Of a stretch of 64,000 bases of DNA, positions 17,056 to 26,041 are shown one piece after another. Source of the DNA: Micromonospora halotolerans (lineage in GTDB: Bacteria; Actinomycetota; Actinomycetes; Mycobacteriales; Micromonosporaceae); NCBI RefSeq assembly GCF_032108445.1, contig NZ_CP134876.1, positions 4,030,001-4,094,000 of the forward strand, in the 5' to 3' direction. Below the pieces are notes generated by a model. The model was not told where the DNA came from. It searched no databases and worked only from the letters and a program-made list of their open reading frames with translations. Positions within the stretch are counted from its first letter, which is position 1, and each line of letters begins with the position of its first letter. A program made the translations under genes and the position numbers.

Positions 17056-17976
17056 TTACCACTCGACTGCGCCGCACGCGCCGGGAGACGCTCCGGGTTC
17101 GATCTGCAACGTGGCGTGATCGATGGAGAAGTCCTCGTGCAGGGCGGTACGGGCGGCCGTCAGCACCTCGCCGACCTCGGCGCCGGGGGCCATGGTCAGG
17201 TGCGCCGACGCCACCTCCATGCCCGAGGTGAGCGTCCAGACGTGCAGGTCGTGCACCTCGGCGACGCCGGGCACGGCGGCCAGCCGGTCGTGCACGGCGG
17301 TCACCTGGAGGTGCTCCGGGGCGGCCTGCACCAGGATCCGGACCGCGGCCCGGCCGAGCCGCCAGGTGCGGGGCAGGATGAACAGCCCGATCGCCACGGC
17401 GACCAGCGGGTCGGCCCACCACCAGTCGGTTATCGCGATGACCAGGGCGGCGCCGATCACGCCGAGCGAGCCGAGCAGGTCGCCCAGCACCTCCAGGTAC
17501 GCCCCGCGCAGGTTGATGCTCTCCTCGGCGCCGGCGCGCAGCAGCGCGAACGCGCCGATGTTGGCGAGCAGGCCGAGCACCGCCACGGCGAGCATCGGCC
17601 CGGCGAGCACCTCCGGCGGCTCGCCGAACCGGCGTACCGCCTCGACCAGGACGTAGACGGCCACGGCGCCGAGCAGCACCGCGTTGGCCAGCGCGGCCAG
17701 CACCTCCAGCCGGTAGAGCCCGAAGGTGCGCTGCGGGTCGGTGTCGGCGTGCCGGGTGGCGGTGATCGCGGCGAGCGCCATGCCGATGCCGAGGACGTCG
17801 GTGAACATGTGCCCGGCGTCGGAGAGCAGGGCCAGCGATCCGGTCGCGAAGGCGGCCACCGCCTCGACCACCATCAGGGCGGTGAGCAGCGCGAAGGCGC
17901 CCCAGAGCCGACCACGGTGACGCTGCGCCGCGTTGGCCACCGCGCCGCTGTGGTCATGACCTGCGCCCACGCCCAC
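17056..17976 (-). CDS. Cation diffusion facilitator (CzcD/ZitB-like metal exporter)
   Basis: 306-aa inner-membrane antiporter exporting Zn2+ or a similar divalent cation. It has six TM helices, with metal-site residues in LLSDAGHMFTDV (TM2, HxxxD pattern, about 50-61) and LEVLGDLLGSLG (TM5, about 161-172). The cytoplasmic C-terminal domain has EVHDLHVWTLTSGMEVAS. The His-containing start (AGHDHSG) is typical. The GTG start is at 17976, with GAGAGG upstream. The promoter region carries an inverted repeat listed separately, so metal-responsive control is likely. The HelD gene lies upstream on the same strand but ends before the promoter. Confidence 0.93.
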   Translation of the reverse strand: MGVGAGHDHSGAVANAAQRHRGRLWGAFALLTALMVVEAVAAFATGSLALLSDAGHMFTDVLGIGMALAAITATRHADTDPQRTFGLYRLEVLAALANAVLLGAVAVYVLVEAVRRFGEPPEVLAGPMLAVAVLGLLANIGAFALLRAGAEESINLRGAYLEVLGDLLGSLGVIGAALVIAITDWWWADPLVAVAIGLFILPRTWRLGRAAVRILVQAAPEHLQVTAVHDRLAAVPGVAEVHDLHVWTLTSGMEVASAHLTMAPGAEVGEVLTAARTALHEDFSIDHATLQIEPGASPGACGAVEW

Positions 17977-18006
17977 ACCCTCTCGTCCGCCGCCCCGGCC
18001 GGGCTC

Positions 18007-18035
18007 AATCTATGCTCACATCGCTATGTGTGCAA
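18007..18035 (-). promoter_or_regulatory. Promoter of the cation exporter with an inverted repeat filling the spacer
   Basis: On the minus strand TTGCAC (18030-18035) and TAGATT (18007-18012) are 17 bp apart and could be -35 and -10 boxes. An inverted repeat TGCTCACAT-4 bp-ATGTGTGCA (18013-18034, one mismatch) fills the spacer and most of the -35 box. A repressor bound there would block RNA polymerase. ArsR/SmtB or similar metalloregulators bind such sites upstream of CDF genes; the identity here is inference. The start codon is 30 nt downstream. Confidence 0.6.
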
Positions 18036-18060
18036 GTGAACGCCGGACGAGGCGCCGTCG

Positions 18061-20175
18061 TCACCCGACCGGGTCGAGCGTGGTGAGCCGCTGGGTGGCC
18101 CGGGAGAGCGCCACGTACAGGGTCCGGACCCCCGACCCCGGATCGGCCCGGATCTCGCTCGGGGCCACCAGCACCACCCCGTCGTACTCCATGCCCTTGG
18201 CCTGGAGGCTGGTCACCACCTGGAGCCGGCCGCCCAGGTCGCCCAGCCACCCGGCCACCTCGTCCCGGCGCGGCACCGGCGTGATCACGCCCACCGTGCC
18301 CTCGACCTCCGCGAGCAGCGCGCGCGCCGCCGCCGCGGTGGCGTCGGGCAGGTCGGCGGCGGGCACCGTCCGCTCGACGGGGGCCACGCCGGTGGAACGG
18401 ACCGCGGTGGGCAGCGCCAGATCCGGGTGTACGCGGTGGATCTCCGCGGCCGCCACGGCGAAGATCTCCGCCGAGTTGCGGTAGTTGGTGGTCAGCTCGT
18501 ACCGGTGGCGGCGGCGCCGGCCCAGCGCCTGGTCCCGGGCCCGGGCCAGCTCCTGCGGGTCGCCGGTCCAGGCGGTCTGCGCCGGGTCGCCCACCACCGT
18601 CCAGGAGGCCAGCCGGCCGCGCCGGCCGACCATCCGCCACTGCATCGGCGAGACGTCCTGCGACTCGTCGACGACCACGTGAGCGTAGTCGCGGTAGTCC
18701 TCCGGGCGCTCCCGGGCGGCGGCCCGGGCGGCGCGCTGCCGGTCGGCGGCCGTGCTCAGCTCCCGGACGCCGCCGGCCAGCAGGAACGGGTCCCGCTTCT
18801 GCCTCGCCCGCTGCACCGGCCGGCCGAGCAGCGCGTCCAGCTCGTCCAGCAGCGCCACGTCGGCGATCGTCAGCCCCTCCCCGTCCAGGCTCCGGTACGC
18901 CTCGGTCAGCAGCCGGATCTCGGCACCGGACAGGACGCCCCCGGCGTACCGGCGCAGCCGCTCCGGGCGCGCCAGCCAGCCCAGCACGTGGCGGGGGTGC
19001 AGCCGCGGCCACCAGGCCTTGAGGAACTCCCGGAACTCCGGCCGCTCGATGATCTCGTCCTCGAACGCGGGCTGCTCCGGGAGCCGGCCGATCCGCAGCC
19101 GGCGGGCCTGCGCCCAGAGCGCGGCGAGGACCGCGTCGAAGGCCGCCCGGCGCACCTCGTTGCGGCGCGCGCCGCGCGACAGCGTCCGGTCCCGGATGGC
19201 GTCCAGCTCCGCCCGCTCCAGCCGGAGCAGCTCACCCCGGTAGAGCAGGCGCAGCTCGCCGGGGGAGTCGGGCACCGCGTCCCGGACCGCCCGCTCCAGC
19301 ACCCGGCGCATCCGCAGCGACCCCTTCACGGCCGCCACCTCGGGCGGGTCCGTCCGGTTCGCCGACACGCCGGGGAAGAGGGAACCCAGCGAGTGCAGGG
19401 TGGCCGTCTCCTCGCCGAGCGAAGGGAGCACCGAGGCGATGTACTGGACGAACACGCTCGACGGGCCGACCACCAGGATGCCGCCGCCGGCGTACCGGGC
19501 GCGGTCGGAATAGAGCAGGTACGCGGCCCGGTGCAGGGCCACCGCCGTCTTGCCGGTGCCCGGGCCGCCGGAGACGATCGTGACCCCGCTGGCGGGGGAC
19601 CGGATCGCCTCGTCCTGCTCCCGCTGGATGGTGGCGACGATGTCCCGCATGCCGTGGCCGGTGGCCCGGGACAGGGTGGCCAGCAGCGCGCCGTCGCCGA
19701 CCACGGCCATCTCCGGCGGCGCCGACTCCGGGTCCAGCAGGTCGTCCTCGATCCGGGTGACCTGCTCCGCGGACGACTGGATCGTGCGCCGCCGCACCAC
19801 GCCCTGCGGATCGGCGGGGGTGGCCTGGTAGAACGCGGCGGCGGCCGGCGCACGCCAGTCCACCACCAGCGTCTCGGCGTTCTCCCCGCGCACGCCGAGG
19901 CGCCCCACGTGCAGCACCTGCCCGGTACGCAGGTCCAGCCGGCCGAAGACCAGCCCCTCGTGCTCGGCGTCCAGCACGTGCCGGCGCTGCGCGGCGTGGA
20001 AGACCATCGCGTCCCGCTCGACCAGCGCGCCGAAGTTGCCGACCCGGGCGAGCCGGTAGCCCTCCCGCTCGGCGTCGGCGGCCGACCGACGCAGTTCGGC
20101 CAGCCGGGCGTACACCCGGTCGAGATGCCGTTGTTCGACGGCGATCTCCCGTTCCAGGGTGGTCTGGTCGCTCAA
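18061..20175 (-). CDS. helD: HelD-type RNA polymerase-recycling helicase-like ATPase
   Basis: 704 aa, UvrD/RecB-like superfamily 1 ATPase. The N-terminal arm is a coiled coil (LEREIAVEQRHLDRVYARL). Walker A is SGGPGTGKTAVALH (about 202-215), Walker B VVVDESQDVSPMQW, motif III VVGDPAQTAW, motif IV LTTNYRNSAEIF, and motif VI LYVALSRATQRL. The motif order and long N-terminal arm identify HelD, which enters RNA polymerase channels, removes nucleic acid and recycles stalled enzyme; some actinobacterial members (HelR) also displace rifampicin. The TTG start at 20175 is chosen because CAGGAG stands 8 nt upstream; an ATG 75 nt further up lacks a site. It is followed by the CDF gene, which has its own promoter. 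Confidence 0.9.
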   Translation of the reverse strand: MSDQTTLEREIAVEQRHLDRVYARLAELRRSAADAEREGYRLARVGNFGALVERDAMVFHAAQRRHVLDAEHEGLVFGRLDLRTGQVLHVGRLGVRGENAETLVVDWRAPAAAAFYQATPADPQGVVRRRTIQSSAEQVTRIEDDLLDPESAPPEMAVVGDGALLATLSRATGHGMRDIVATIQREQDEAIRSPASGVTIVSGGPGTGKTAVALHRAAYLLYSDRARYAGGGILVVGPSSVFVQYIASVLPSLGEETATLHSLGSLFPGVSANRTDPPEVAAVKGSLRMRRVLERAVRDAVPDSPGELRLLYRGELLRLERAELDAIRDRTLSRGARRNEVRRAAFDAVLAALWAQARRLRIGRLPEQPAFEDEIIERPEFREFLKAWWPRLHPRHVLGWLARPERLRRYAGGVLSGAEIRLLTEAYRSLDGEGLTIADVALLDELDALLGRPVQRARQKRDPFLLAGGVRELSTAADRQRAARAAARERPEDYRDYAHVVVDESQDVSPMQWRMVGRRGRLASWTVVGDPAQTAWTGDPQELARARDQALGRRRRHRYELTTNYRNSAEIFAVAAAEIHRVHPDLALPTAVRSTGVAPVERTVPAADLPDATAAAARALLAEVEGTVGVITPVPRRDEVAGWLGDLGGRLQVVTSLQAKGMEYDGVVLVAPSEIRADPGSGVRTLYVALSRATQRLTTLDPVG

Positions 20176-20284
20176 CGCGGGGGCTCCTGTGGTCAGACGG
20201 CGCGGCTGAATGAGGGTACGGGCCTCCGACCCGGCCCGTGTCGGGGCCATGCCGCTGCCCGCCGCCGCCCGTCCGGGTTGCCCG

Positions 20285-21226
20285 TTATCCGGGCGTTCCC
20301 ACCCGCTGCCCGGCCGTTCCCGCGTCCGTCCCCGAGAGCACCTGGTGCAGCACCCCGGCGACGGCCGCGGTCACCTCGTCGGGGCGTTCCATCATCAGCA
20401 TGTGGCCGGCGCCCGGGCAGACGGTCAGCTCGGTGGTCGGCAGCGCCGCGGCGATCGACTCGGCGCACGGCGGCGGGGTGAGCCGGTCCCGGTCGCCGAC
20501 CAGCGCGGCGGCCGGCAGCCGGCCGAGCGCCGCGAGGGTGTCCAGCCGGTGCTGGGCCCCGATCGAGGCGCGGAACCCGCCGATCGAGCGCAGCGAGGCG
20601 TGCGCCACCGCCGAGGTGACCAGCCGGATGTCGGCGGGGTCGCAGCGGTCGCCGAAGAGCATCCAGCGGATGCTGGGGCGCAGCGCGCGCAGCAGCGCGT
20701 GCGGCGGGCGCCAGGCGCCGCACCGGGCCAGCACCCCGGCGCCGGTGGTCTCGGCCAGCCGGATCAGCCGGGCGATGCGGGGGGAGAGCCCGTAGGCGGT
20801 GTGGGTGTGCCCCTCGGCGGTGGTCGAGACGAAGACCAGGCCGGCGACGCGGGCGGCGAAGCGGTCGGGGTGGCGGTGGGCGAACTCCATCACGGTCATC
20901 CCGCCCATCGAGTGCCCGATGAGCACGATCGGGCCGGACGGGACGAGCTGGTCGACCACCGCGGCCAGGTCGTCGCCGAGCTGGGCCAGGGTGGCGGTGC
21001 GCAGCGCCATGCAGCTCGACCGGCCGTGCCCCCGGGCGTCGTAGGTGAGCACCCGGATCCGGTCGCCCCACCGGTCGCGCAGGCCGGCGAGCTGGCGGTG
21101 CCAGCTGCGACCGTCCAGCGTCCAGCCGTGCAGCAGGACGGCGGTGACCTCGGCGTCGACCGGCCCGGTCGCCGTCACGTGCAGGCGTACGCCGTCGGGA
21201 AGTCGCACCTCCAGGTGCTCCGGCAT
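20285..21226 (-). CDS. Alpha/beta hydrolase
   Basis: 313 aa, alpha/beta-hydrolase fold. It has the oxyanion-hole HGWTLDGRSW (about 32-42), nucleophile elbow GHSMGGM (Ser ~104), acid in GDRDRLTPP and catalytic His in GAGHMLMMERPDEV (about 276). ATG at 21226 has GGGGAGGTGG 4 nt upstream. Substrate is not evident; similar enzymes are esterases, lipases or lactonases. The gene lies upstream of helD on the same strand with a 109-bp gap and is divergent from the carbonic anhydrase gene. Confidence 0.88.
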   Translation of the reverse strand: MPEHLEVRLPDGVRLHVTATGPVDAEVTAVLLHGWTLDGRSWHRQLAGLRDRWGDRIRVLTYDARGHGRSSCMALRTATLAQLGDDLAAVVDQLVPSGPIVLIGHSMGGMTVMEFAHRHPDRFAARVAGLVFVSTTAEGHTHTAYGLSPRIARLIRLAETTGAGVLARCGAWRPPHALLRALRPSIRWMLFGDRCDPADIRLVTSAVAHASLRSIGGFRASIGAQHRLDTLAALGRLPAAALVGDRDRLTPPPCAESIAAALPTTELTVCPGAGHMLMMERPDEVTAAVAGVLHQVLSGTDAGTAGQRVGTPG

Positions 21227-21376
21227 GTTCCACCTCCCCGGGCCGACCGGTGACCGCGCACCGGAGTGACCCGGTGGTGACACCGGCGTACCCCTCATGA
21301 CAGCACGGCAACCGGGGTGGTGAGAAGATTCCCAACCCCGCCTCGCGGCGTCGGATCGGTGACCAGGCTGGAGGGC

Positions 21377-21988
21377 ATGCCGCCCACCCCCGCCGCCCGG
21401 ACGCCCCGGGCCGCCCTGGCCGAGCTGCTCTCCGGCAACCGGCGCTTCGTCAGCGGGCAGCCGGTGCACGGCCACGACGTCACGGCCGCCGCCGCGGTGG
21501 CCTCGGGCGACCAGCAGCCGTACGCCGTGGTGCTCGGCTGCATCGACTCGCGGGTGCCGCTGGAGGCGATCTTCGACCAGACGTTCGGCTCGATCTGCGT
21601 GATCCGCACCGGCGCGCACGTGCTCGACCGGGCCGTCCGCGGCTCGATCGAGTACGTGGTGGGGCAGCTCGGTGTGCGGCTCGTGATGGTGCTCGGCCAC
21701 GAGCGCTGCGGCGCGGTGGGCTCGGCGGTCGAGGCGCTGCGCAGCGGGCACCGGCCGGGCGGCGCGCTGGGCTACGTGGTGGACCGGATCACGCCGGCGG
21801 TCCACGAGGTCGGCGTGGACGACCCGGACGCCCACCCGCTCGCCGTCCGCCGGCACGTCCGGCGCACGGTGGCCGCCCTGCGCGCCGACGACCTGCTGGC
21901 CGGCCCGGTGGCGGCCGGCGAGGTGGCCGTGGTCGGCGCCCTGTACGACCTGGCCACCGGCGAGGTGGCGCTGCTGCCCGGGGAGTGA
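21377..21988 (+). CDS. Beta-class carbonic anhydrase
   Basis: 203-aa zinc enzyme interconverting CO2 and bicarbonate. Ligands and catalytic residues are visible: Cys and the Asp-Arg pair in VVLGCIDSRVPLE, and His and the second Cys in VLGHERCGAVGSAVEAL. N-terminal LLSGNRRFVSGQ is the family's usual start. The start is uncertain: ATG 21377 is closest to the conserved region, but its purine-rich GGAGG is very close; GTG at 21359 and 21317 are in frame. A strong terminator follows at 21999. Confidence 0.9.
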   Translation: MPPTPAARTPRAALAELLSGNRRFVSGQPVHGHDVTAAAAVASGDQQPYAVVLGCIDSRVPLEAIFDQTFGSICVIRTGAHVLDRAVRGSIEYVVGQLGVRLVMVLGHERCGAVGSAVEALRSGHRPGGALGYVVDRITPAVHEVGVDDPDAHPLAVRRHVRRTVAALRADDLLAGPVAAGEVAVVGALYDLATGEVALLPGE

Positions 21989-21998
21989 GGAGAGACAG

Positions 21999-22032
21999 AA
22001 CCGCCCGCCGGGGTGACCCCCGGCGGGCGGTT
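21999..22032. terminator. Bidirectional hairpin terminator
   Basis: A perfect 15-bp stem (AACCGCCCGCCGGGG and its complement) with a TGAC loop lies between the convergent carbonic anhydrase and 109-aa genes. Confidence 0.85.
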
Positions 22033-22053
22033 CGTGGTGTCGCGGGTGAGGGC

Positions 22054-22383
22054 TCAGCCCTCGAAGACGCCGGCCTCGACGAGACGCTTCTCGGTCTTGT
22101 CCCAGCCGTGGTCCGGGTGGGTGGCGGCGAGAGCGTTGATCTCGGCGCGGACCTTGGCGGCGTGGCCGGCGGCGGCCAGCACCCGGATCTCCTCGACGAA
22201 GGCCTCGGAGTCGGTGCGCAGGTGCGCGGTCTTGCCGTTGGTCAGGTTGCGCACGTAGGCGTGCTTGCCGCCGTTGAGCGGGATCAGGTACTTGAACTCG
22301 CCCAGCACGCTGAGGGCGCCACCCTGGCCAGCCTGGCCGGCCCGGACTGACGCGCGCGCGGTCTTAGAGGTGTTGCTCGCCAC
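22054..22383 (-). CDS. Conserved small basic protein of unknown function
   Basis: 109 aa starting at GTG 22383, with AAGGAG about 7 nt upstream. It is Ala/Lys-rich: a flexible N-terminus (SNTSKTARASVRAGQAG), a compact centre LGEFKYLIPLNGGKHAYVRN followed by TAHLRTDSEAFVEEIRV, and a C-terminal helix with HPDHGWDKTEKRLVEAGVF. It uses Lys where neighbours prefer Arg, which suggests a nucleic-acid or abundance-related role, but I do not recognise the family. It is convergent with the carbonic anhydrase gene. Confidence 0.75.
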   Translation of the reverse strand: MASNTSKTARASVRAGQAGQGGALSVLGEFKYLIPLNGGKHAYVRNLTNGKTAHLRTDSEAFVEEIRVLAAAGHAAKVRAEINALAATHPDHGWDKTEKRLVEAGVFEG

Positions 22384-22713
22384 GGAGGTACTCCTTGCAG
22401 ACGTACGGGAGGACGGAAACCGTCCGGGGGCTGAATGTGCGGTTGACGCCCGGGGTGAGCGTCAGCCCGCGAAGACGTGCGGCGGCACAGAACCGCCCAG
22501 AGAACTGTACACGACCCCGACGCCTGGCTGGTCGTCGCGCCGTCAGGGAGCACAACCAGGTCAACCTCCCGGGTATTTCCCGGTCACCGGCACCGGCGAA
22601 TTTTCCGATTCGCTGGCGCACCATCCGTCACACAGGTCATCATGTGTTGCAGAGGCCACTCGCGTGGACGAGGTCGTAGGGGAAGACGCACCTCGGCTCA
22701 CCGGGAGGTCACC
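22384..22713. other. Divergent promoter region between the 109-aa gene and DUF3145
   Basis: 330 bp without a supported gene. It should hold both divergent promoters. AT-rich patches around 22595-22650 are the likeliest promoter elements, but no clear -35/-10 pair stands out. No RNA gene is seen. Confidence 0.5.
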
Positions 22714-23205
22714 GTGCCAACGCGTGGCGTCGTATACGTCCACTCGACCCCGCTCGCCGTGTGCTCACACGTCGAGTGGGCGATCGCGCGCGTCCTCGCC
22801 GCGCCGGTCAACCTGCACTGGACGGCCCAGCCCGTCGATCCCGGGGCGCGGCGCGCCGAGTGCGGGTGGACCGGCAGCCCGGGGACGGGCGCCGAACTGG
22901 CTGCTGCCCTCCGGCAGTGGCCCATGATTCGTTTCGAGGTCACCGAGGAGCCCAGCGCGGGGGTCGACGGCGAGCGCTTCATGTACGTCCCGGGGCGCGG
23001 CCTGTTCCGGGCCACCGTGGGCGCGGCCGGTGACATCCAGCTCGGCGAGGATCGGCTGCGCGGCATCATGGCCGCCGCCCGGGCCCCGGAGGCGCTCGCG
23101 CACGCCCTGGACAAGGCACTCGGCACCGCCTGGGACGCCGAGCTGGAGCCCTACCGGTACGCCGGTGACGGCGCGCCCGTGACACTGCTCACCCGGGTGG
23201 GCTGA
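22714..23205 (+). CDS. DUF3145 family protein
   Basis: 163 aa, a conserved actinobacterial protein of unknown function. Recognisable segments are TRGVVYVHSTPLAVCSHVEW (start), VNLHWTAQPVDPG, RFEVTEEPSAGVDGERFMYV and LGTAWDAELEPYRYAGDG (end). It is acidic and has no signal or TM segment. GTG at 22714 is chosen because GGGAGG stands 6 nt upstream; in-frame sequence before it is not conserved-looking. The GH3 lipoprotein gene follows within 30 bp and may be co-transcribed. Confidence 0.92.
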   Translation: MPTRGVVYVHSTPLAVCSHVEWAIARVLAAPVNLHWTAQPVDPGARRAECGWTGSPGTGAELAAALRQWPMIRFEVTEEPSAGVDGERFMYVPGRGLFRATVGAAGDIQLGEDRLRGIMAAARAPEALAHALDKALGTAWDAELEPYRYAGDGAPVTLLTRVG

Positions 23206-23230
23206 CGGAAGGTCAAGTTGCCCCGATACG

Positions 23231-24961
23231 GTGGGGCGCGTGTCGATTTCCCCGCGCCGCACCTGCGTCGCGCTCGCCGCACTGACCGCGCTGCTCGTCT
23301 CCGGGTGTTCGGGTGAGCCCGAACGGCCCCGACCGACCCCGTCGAGCCCGGCGCCGGTCCCGTCGTCGGCCGCCCCCGCCCCGACCGGCGCCGACCCGGC
23401 CGCCCGGGCGGCCGCCCTGGTGGCGACGCTCTCCGACGAGGATCTCGTCGGCCAGGTGCTGATGCCCTACGCGTACGGCAGCTCGGCGACGAAGGTCTCG
23501 CCCGGGTCGGCGGCCGGCAACCGGGCCCTGGCCGGGGTCGACACCCCCGCGGAGATGGTCGCGAAGTACCGCCTCGGCGGGCTCATCCTGGTCGGCTTCA
23601 GCGCCGACGACCCCACCTCGGGCAACCAGGAGACCACCAACGTCGACAACCCGAAGCAGGTCCGCGCGCTGACCGACGGGCTGCGCGCGGCCGCCGGCCG
23701 GCTGCCCGCCGGGCCCGCCCCCTTCCTGATCGGCACCGACCAGGAGTACGGCGTGGTCACCCGGATCACCGACGGGGTGACCCTGCTGCCCAGCCCGCTC
23801 GCCGCCGGCGCCGCCGGCAACCCGGCGCTCACCGAGGCCGCCTGGCGGGCCGCCGGCGCCGAGCTGGCCGCCATGGGCGTCAACCTGGACTTCGCCCCGG
23901 TCGCCGACGTGCTGGCCACCCGCAGCACGGTGATCGGCTCCCGCTCCTTCGGCGCCGACCCGACGACCGCCTCGGCGCAGGTGGCCGGCGCGGTCCGGGG
24001 GTTGCAGGCCGAGGGCGTCGGTGCCGCCGTCAAGCACTTCCCCGGGCACGGGCTGACCGCCGCCGACTCGCACACCGACCTCCCGGTGGTCGGGCAGTCC
24101 CGCGCCGTGCTGGACCGCACCGCGTTCCCGCCGTTCCACGCCGGGATCGACGCCGGCGCCATGGCGGTGATGTCCGCCCACCTGGACGTCAAGGCGGTCG
24201 ACCCGGGCACACCGGCCACGTTCTCCCACAAGCTCCTCACCGACGTGCTCCGCGGCCAGCTCGGCTTCCAGGGCGTGGTGATCACCGACGGGATGAACAT
24301 GGCGCCGGCCAAGCGGTGGTCGCCCGGCGAGGCCGCGGTCCGCGCGCTGAACGCCGGCAACGACCTCATCCTCATGACCCCGAACGTGGGCCAGGCGTAC
24401 GACGGGCTGCGTGCCGCGCTCAAGGACGGCTCGCTGCCCCGGACCCGGCTCGTGGAGGCGGTCACCCGGGTGCTGACCATGAAGTTCAAGCTGGCCGACC
24501 GGCCGGCGCCGGCGCTGTCGACGCTGGACAGCCCCGAGCACCGGAAGGCCGCCGCCGACCTGGCCGCCGCCGCGGTGACCATGCTGCGCGGCCGGTGCGG
24601 CAGCCCGGTGGCCGGCCCGGTCACCGTCACCTCCGCCAAGGGACGGGACGGCACCCGGGCCGCGCTGACCGCCGCGCTCACCGCCGCCGGGGTGAAGGTC
24701 GTGCCCAGCGGCGGCACGGTCGTGCACCTCGTCGGGTACGGCGACGGGAGCGCGGACCTGAACGCCGACGCGGACGTGACGGTGGCCATGGACACCCCGT
24801 ACGTGCTGGCCGGGGCGAAGTCACCGACCCTGCTGGCCACCTACTCGTCCACCCGGACGTCGATGACCGCGCTGGCCGCGGTGCTCGCCGGCAAGGCCCG
24901 CCCGACCGGCCACTCGCCGGTGAAGGTGTCCGGCCTGCCCGCCACCACCTGCGGCACCTGA
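23231..24961 (+). CDS. GH3 beta-N-acetylhexosaminidase-like lipoprotein
   Basis: ~576-aa exported lipoprotein. The lipobox is LLVSGC (Cys ~26), then a Pro/Ser/Ala linker to ~55 and a GH3 (beta/alpha)8 domain. The GH3/NagZ signature is KHFPGHGLTAADSHTDLP, with the catalytic His/Asp pair in the loop; the nucleophile Asp is in VVITDGMNM. NagZ-type enzymes cleave GlcNAc from muropeptides, and secreted actinobacterial forms act on wall or chitin fragments. A C-terminal ~110-residue domain follows. The start is GTG 23231 or GTG 23240; the second gives a cleaner signal peptide. It is 25 bp after DUF3145. Confidence 0.9.
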   Translation: MGRVSISPRRTCVALAALTALLVSGCSGEPERPRPTPSSPAPVPSSAAPAPTGADPAARAAALVATLSDEDLVGQVLMPYAYGSSATKVSPGSAAGNRALAGVDTPAEMVAKYRLGGLILVGFSADDPTSGNQETTNVDNPKQVRALTDGLRAAAGRLPAGPAPFLIGTDQEYGVVTRITDGVTLLPSPLAAGAAGNPALTEAAWRAAGAELAAMGVNLDFAPVADVLATRSTVIGSRSFGADPTTASAQVAGAVRGLQAEGVGAAVKHFPGHGLTAADSHTDLPVVGQSRAVLDRTAFPPFHAGIDAGAMAVMSAHLDVKAVDPGTPATFSHKLLTDVLRGQLGFQGVVITDGMNMAPAKRWSPGEAAVRALNAGNDLILMTPNVGQAYDGLRAALKDGSLPRTRLVEAVTRVLTMKFKLADRPAPALSTLDSPEHRKAAADLAAAAVTMLRGRCGSPVAGPVTVTSAKGRDGTRAALTAALTAAGVKVVPSGGTVVHLVGYGDGSADLNADADVTVAMDTPYVLAGAKSPTLLATYSSTRTSMTALAAVLAGKARPTGHSPVKVSGLPATTCGT

Positions 24962-25054
24962 TCGGGGTGGCTGCTCCGCGACCGACCCGCCCTGACCTGC
25001 CCGGCTGGTAGCGTCGGCCCGGTCCGCCGCCAGGGAATCCGGGGGTCGAGTGCC

Positions 25055-26041
25055 GTGACCGCGCCGCAGCCGGCCCTGTCCGTCGTGGTGCCGATGTTCA
25101 ACGAGGAGGCCGTCCTCCCGCTGTTCGCCGTCCGGCTGCGCGGCGTGCTTGACGGGCTCGGCGAGGCGTACGAGGTGGTGGCCGTCGACGACGGCAGCAC
25201 CGACGCCACCGGCGCGGCGCTGGCCGCGCTGCGGGTCGGCTGGCCCGAGCTGCGGGTGCTCCGGTTGCGCCGCAACAGCGGGCACCAGGTCGCCCTGCAC
25301 GCCGGCCTGCTCCGCGCCCGGGGCGCGTACGTGGTCAGCATCGACGCCGACCTCCAGGACCCGCCCGAGGTGATCGTCGAGCTGCTGTGCCGGGCCCGCG
25401 CCGACGGCGTGGACGTGGTCTACGCCGTGCGGGCCGACCGCAGCCGGGACACCCGGTTCAAGCGGTGGAGCGCGGGCGGGTACTACCGCCTGGTCCGGCG
25501 GCTGGTCGGCGAGCAGGTCCCCGCCCAGGCCGGCGACTTCCGGCTGCTCGGCCGGGCCGCCGTGGAGGCGCTGCGGGAGCTGCCCGAGCGCAGCCCGGTG
25601 CTCCGGCTGGTGGTGCCCTGGCTCGGCTTCCCCAGCGCCGAGGTGACCTACGAGCGGCAGGAACGCGCCGCCGGCCGCACGAAGTACCCGCTGTCCCGGA
25701 TGGCCGGGCTGGCCGCCGAGAGCGTCACCAGCTTCTCCGCCGCGCCCCTGCGGGTGGCCACCTGGCTGGGCCTGGTGGGCGTGGCGGTCTGCGGGGTGCT
25801 GGTGGTGGCGGCGCTGCTGGCCTGGTTCGCCGGCGCCACGGTCACCGGCTGGCCCTCGCTCTACGTGGCGATCCTCTTCCTCGGCGCCGTGCAGCTGCTC
25901 TGCCTCGGCCTGCTCGGCGAGTACGTGGCCCGGATCTACACGGCCGTGCAGGGCCGGCCCGCGTACCTGGTGGCCGGCGACAGCGCCGCCGCCGGGCCGG
26001 CCCACCCGGACCCCGCCGAGCTGGCCGACAGCCTGCGGTGA
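25055..26041 (+). CDS. GT2 family glycosyltransferase with C-terminal membrane helices (DPM1/GtrB-like)
   Basis: 328 aa. The GT-A domain has SVVVPMFNEEAVLPLF, VVAVDDGSTDATG and the DxD-like VSIDADLQDPPEVI (about 92-105). Two TM helices near 232-254 and 268-290 anchor it. This layout transfers a sugar from a nucleotide donor to polyprenyl phosphate at the inner leaflet, supplying lipid-linked sugar. The GTG start is at 25055. Its stop overlaps the start of the next gene (GTGA), so the polytopic protein downstream is translationally coupled and probably uses or moves the product. Confidence 0.92.
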   Translation: MTAPQPALSVVVPMFNEEAVLPLFAVRLRGVLDGLGEAYEVVAVDDGSTDATGAALAALRVGWPELRVLRLRRNSGHQVALHAGLLRARGAYVVSIDADLQDPPEVIVELLCRARADGVDVVYAVRADRSRDTRFKRWSAGGYYRLVRRLVGEQVPAQAGDFRLLGRAAVEALRELPERSPVLRLVVPWLGFPSAEVTYERQERAAGRTKYPLSRMAGLAAESVTSFSAAPLRVATWLGLVGVAVCGVLVVAALLAWFAGATVTGWPSLYVAILFLGAVQLLCLGLLGEYVARIYTAVQGRPAYLVAGDSAAAGPAHPDPAELADSLR

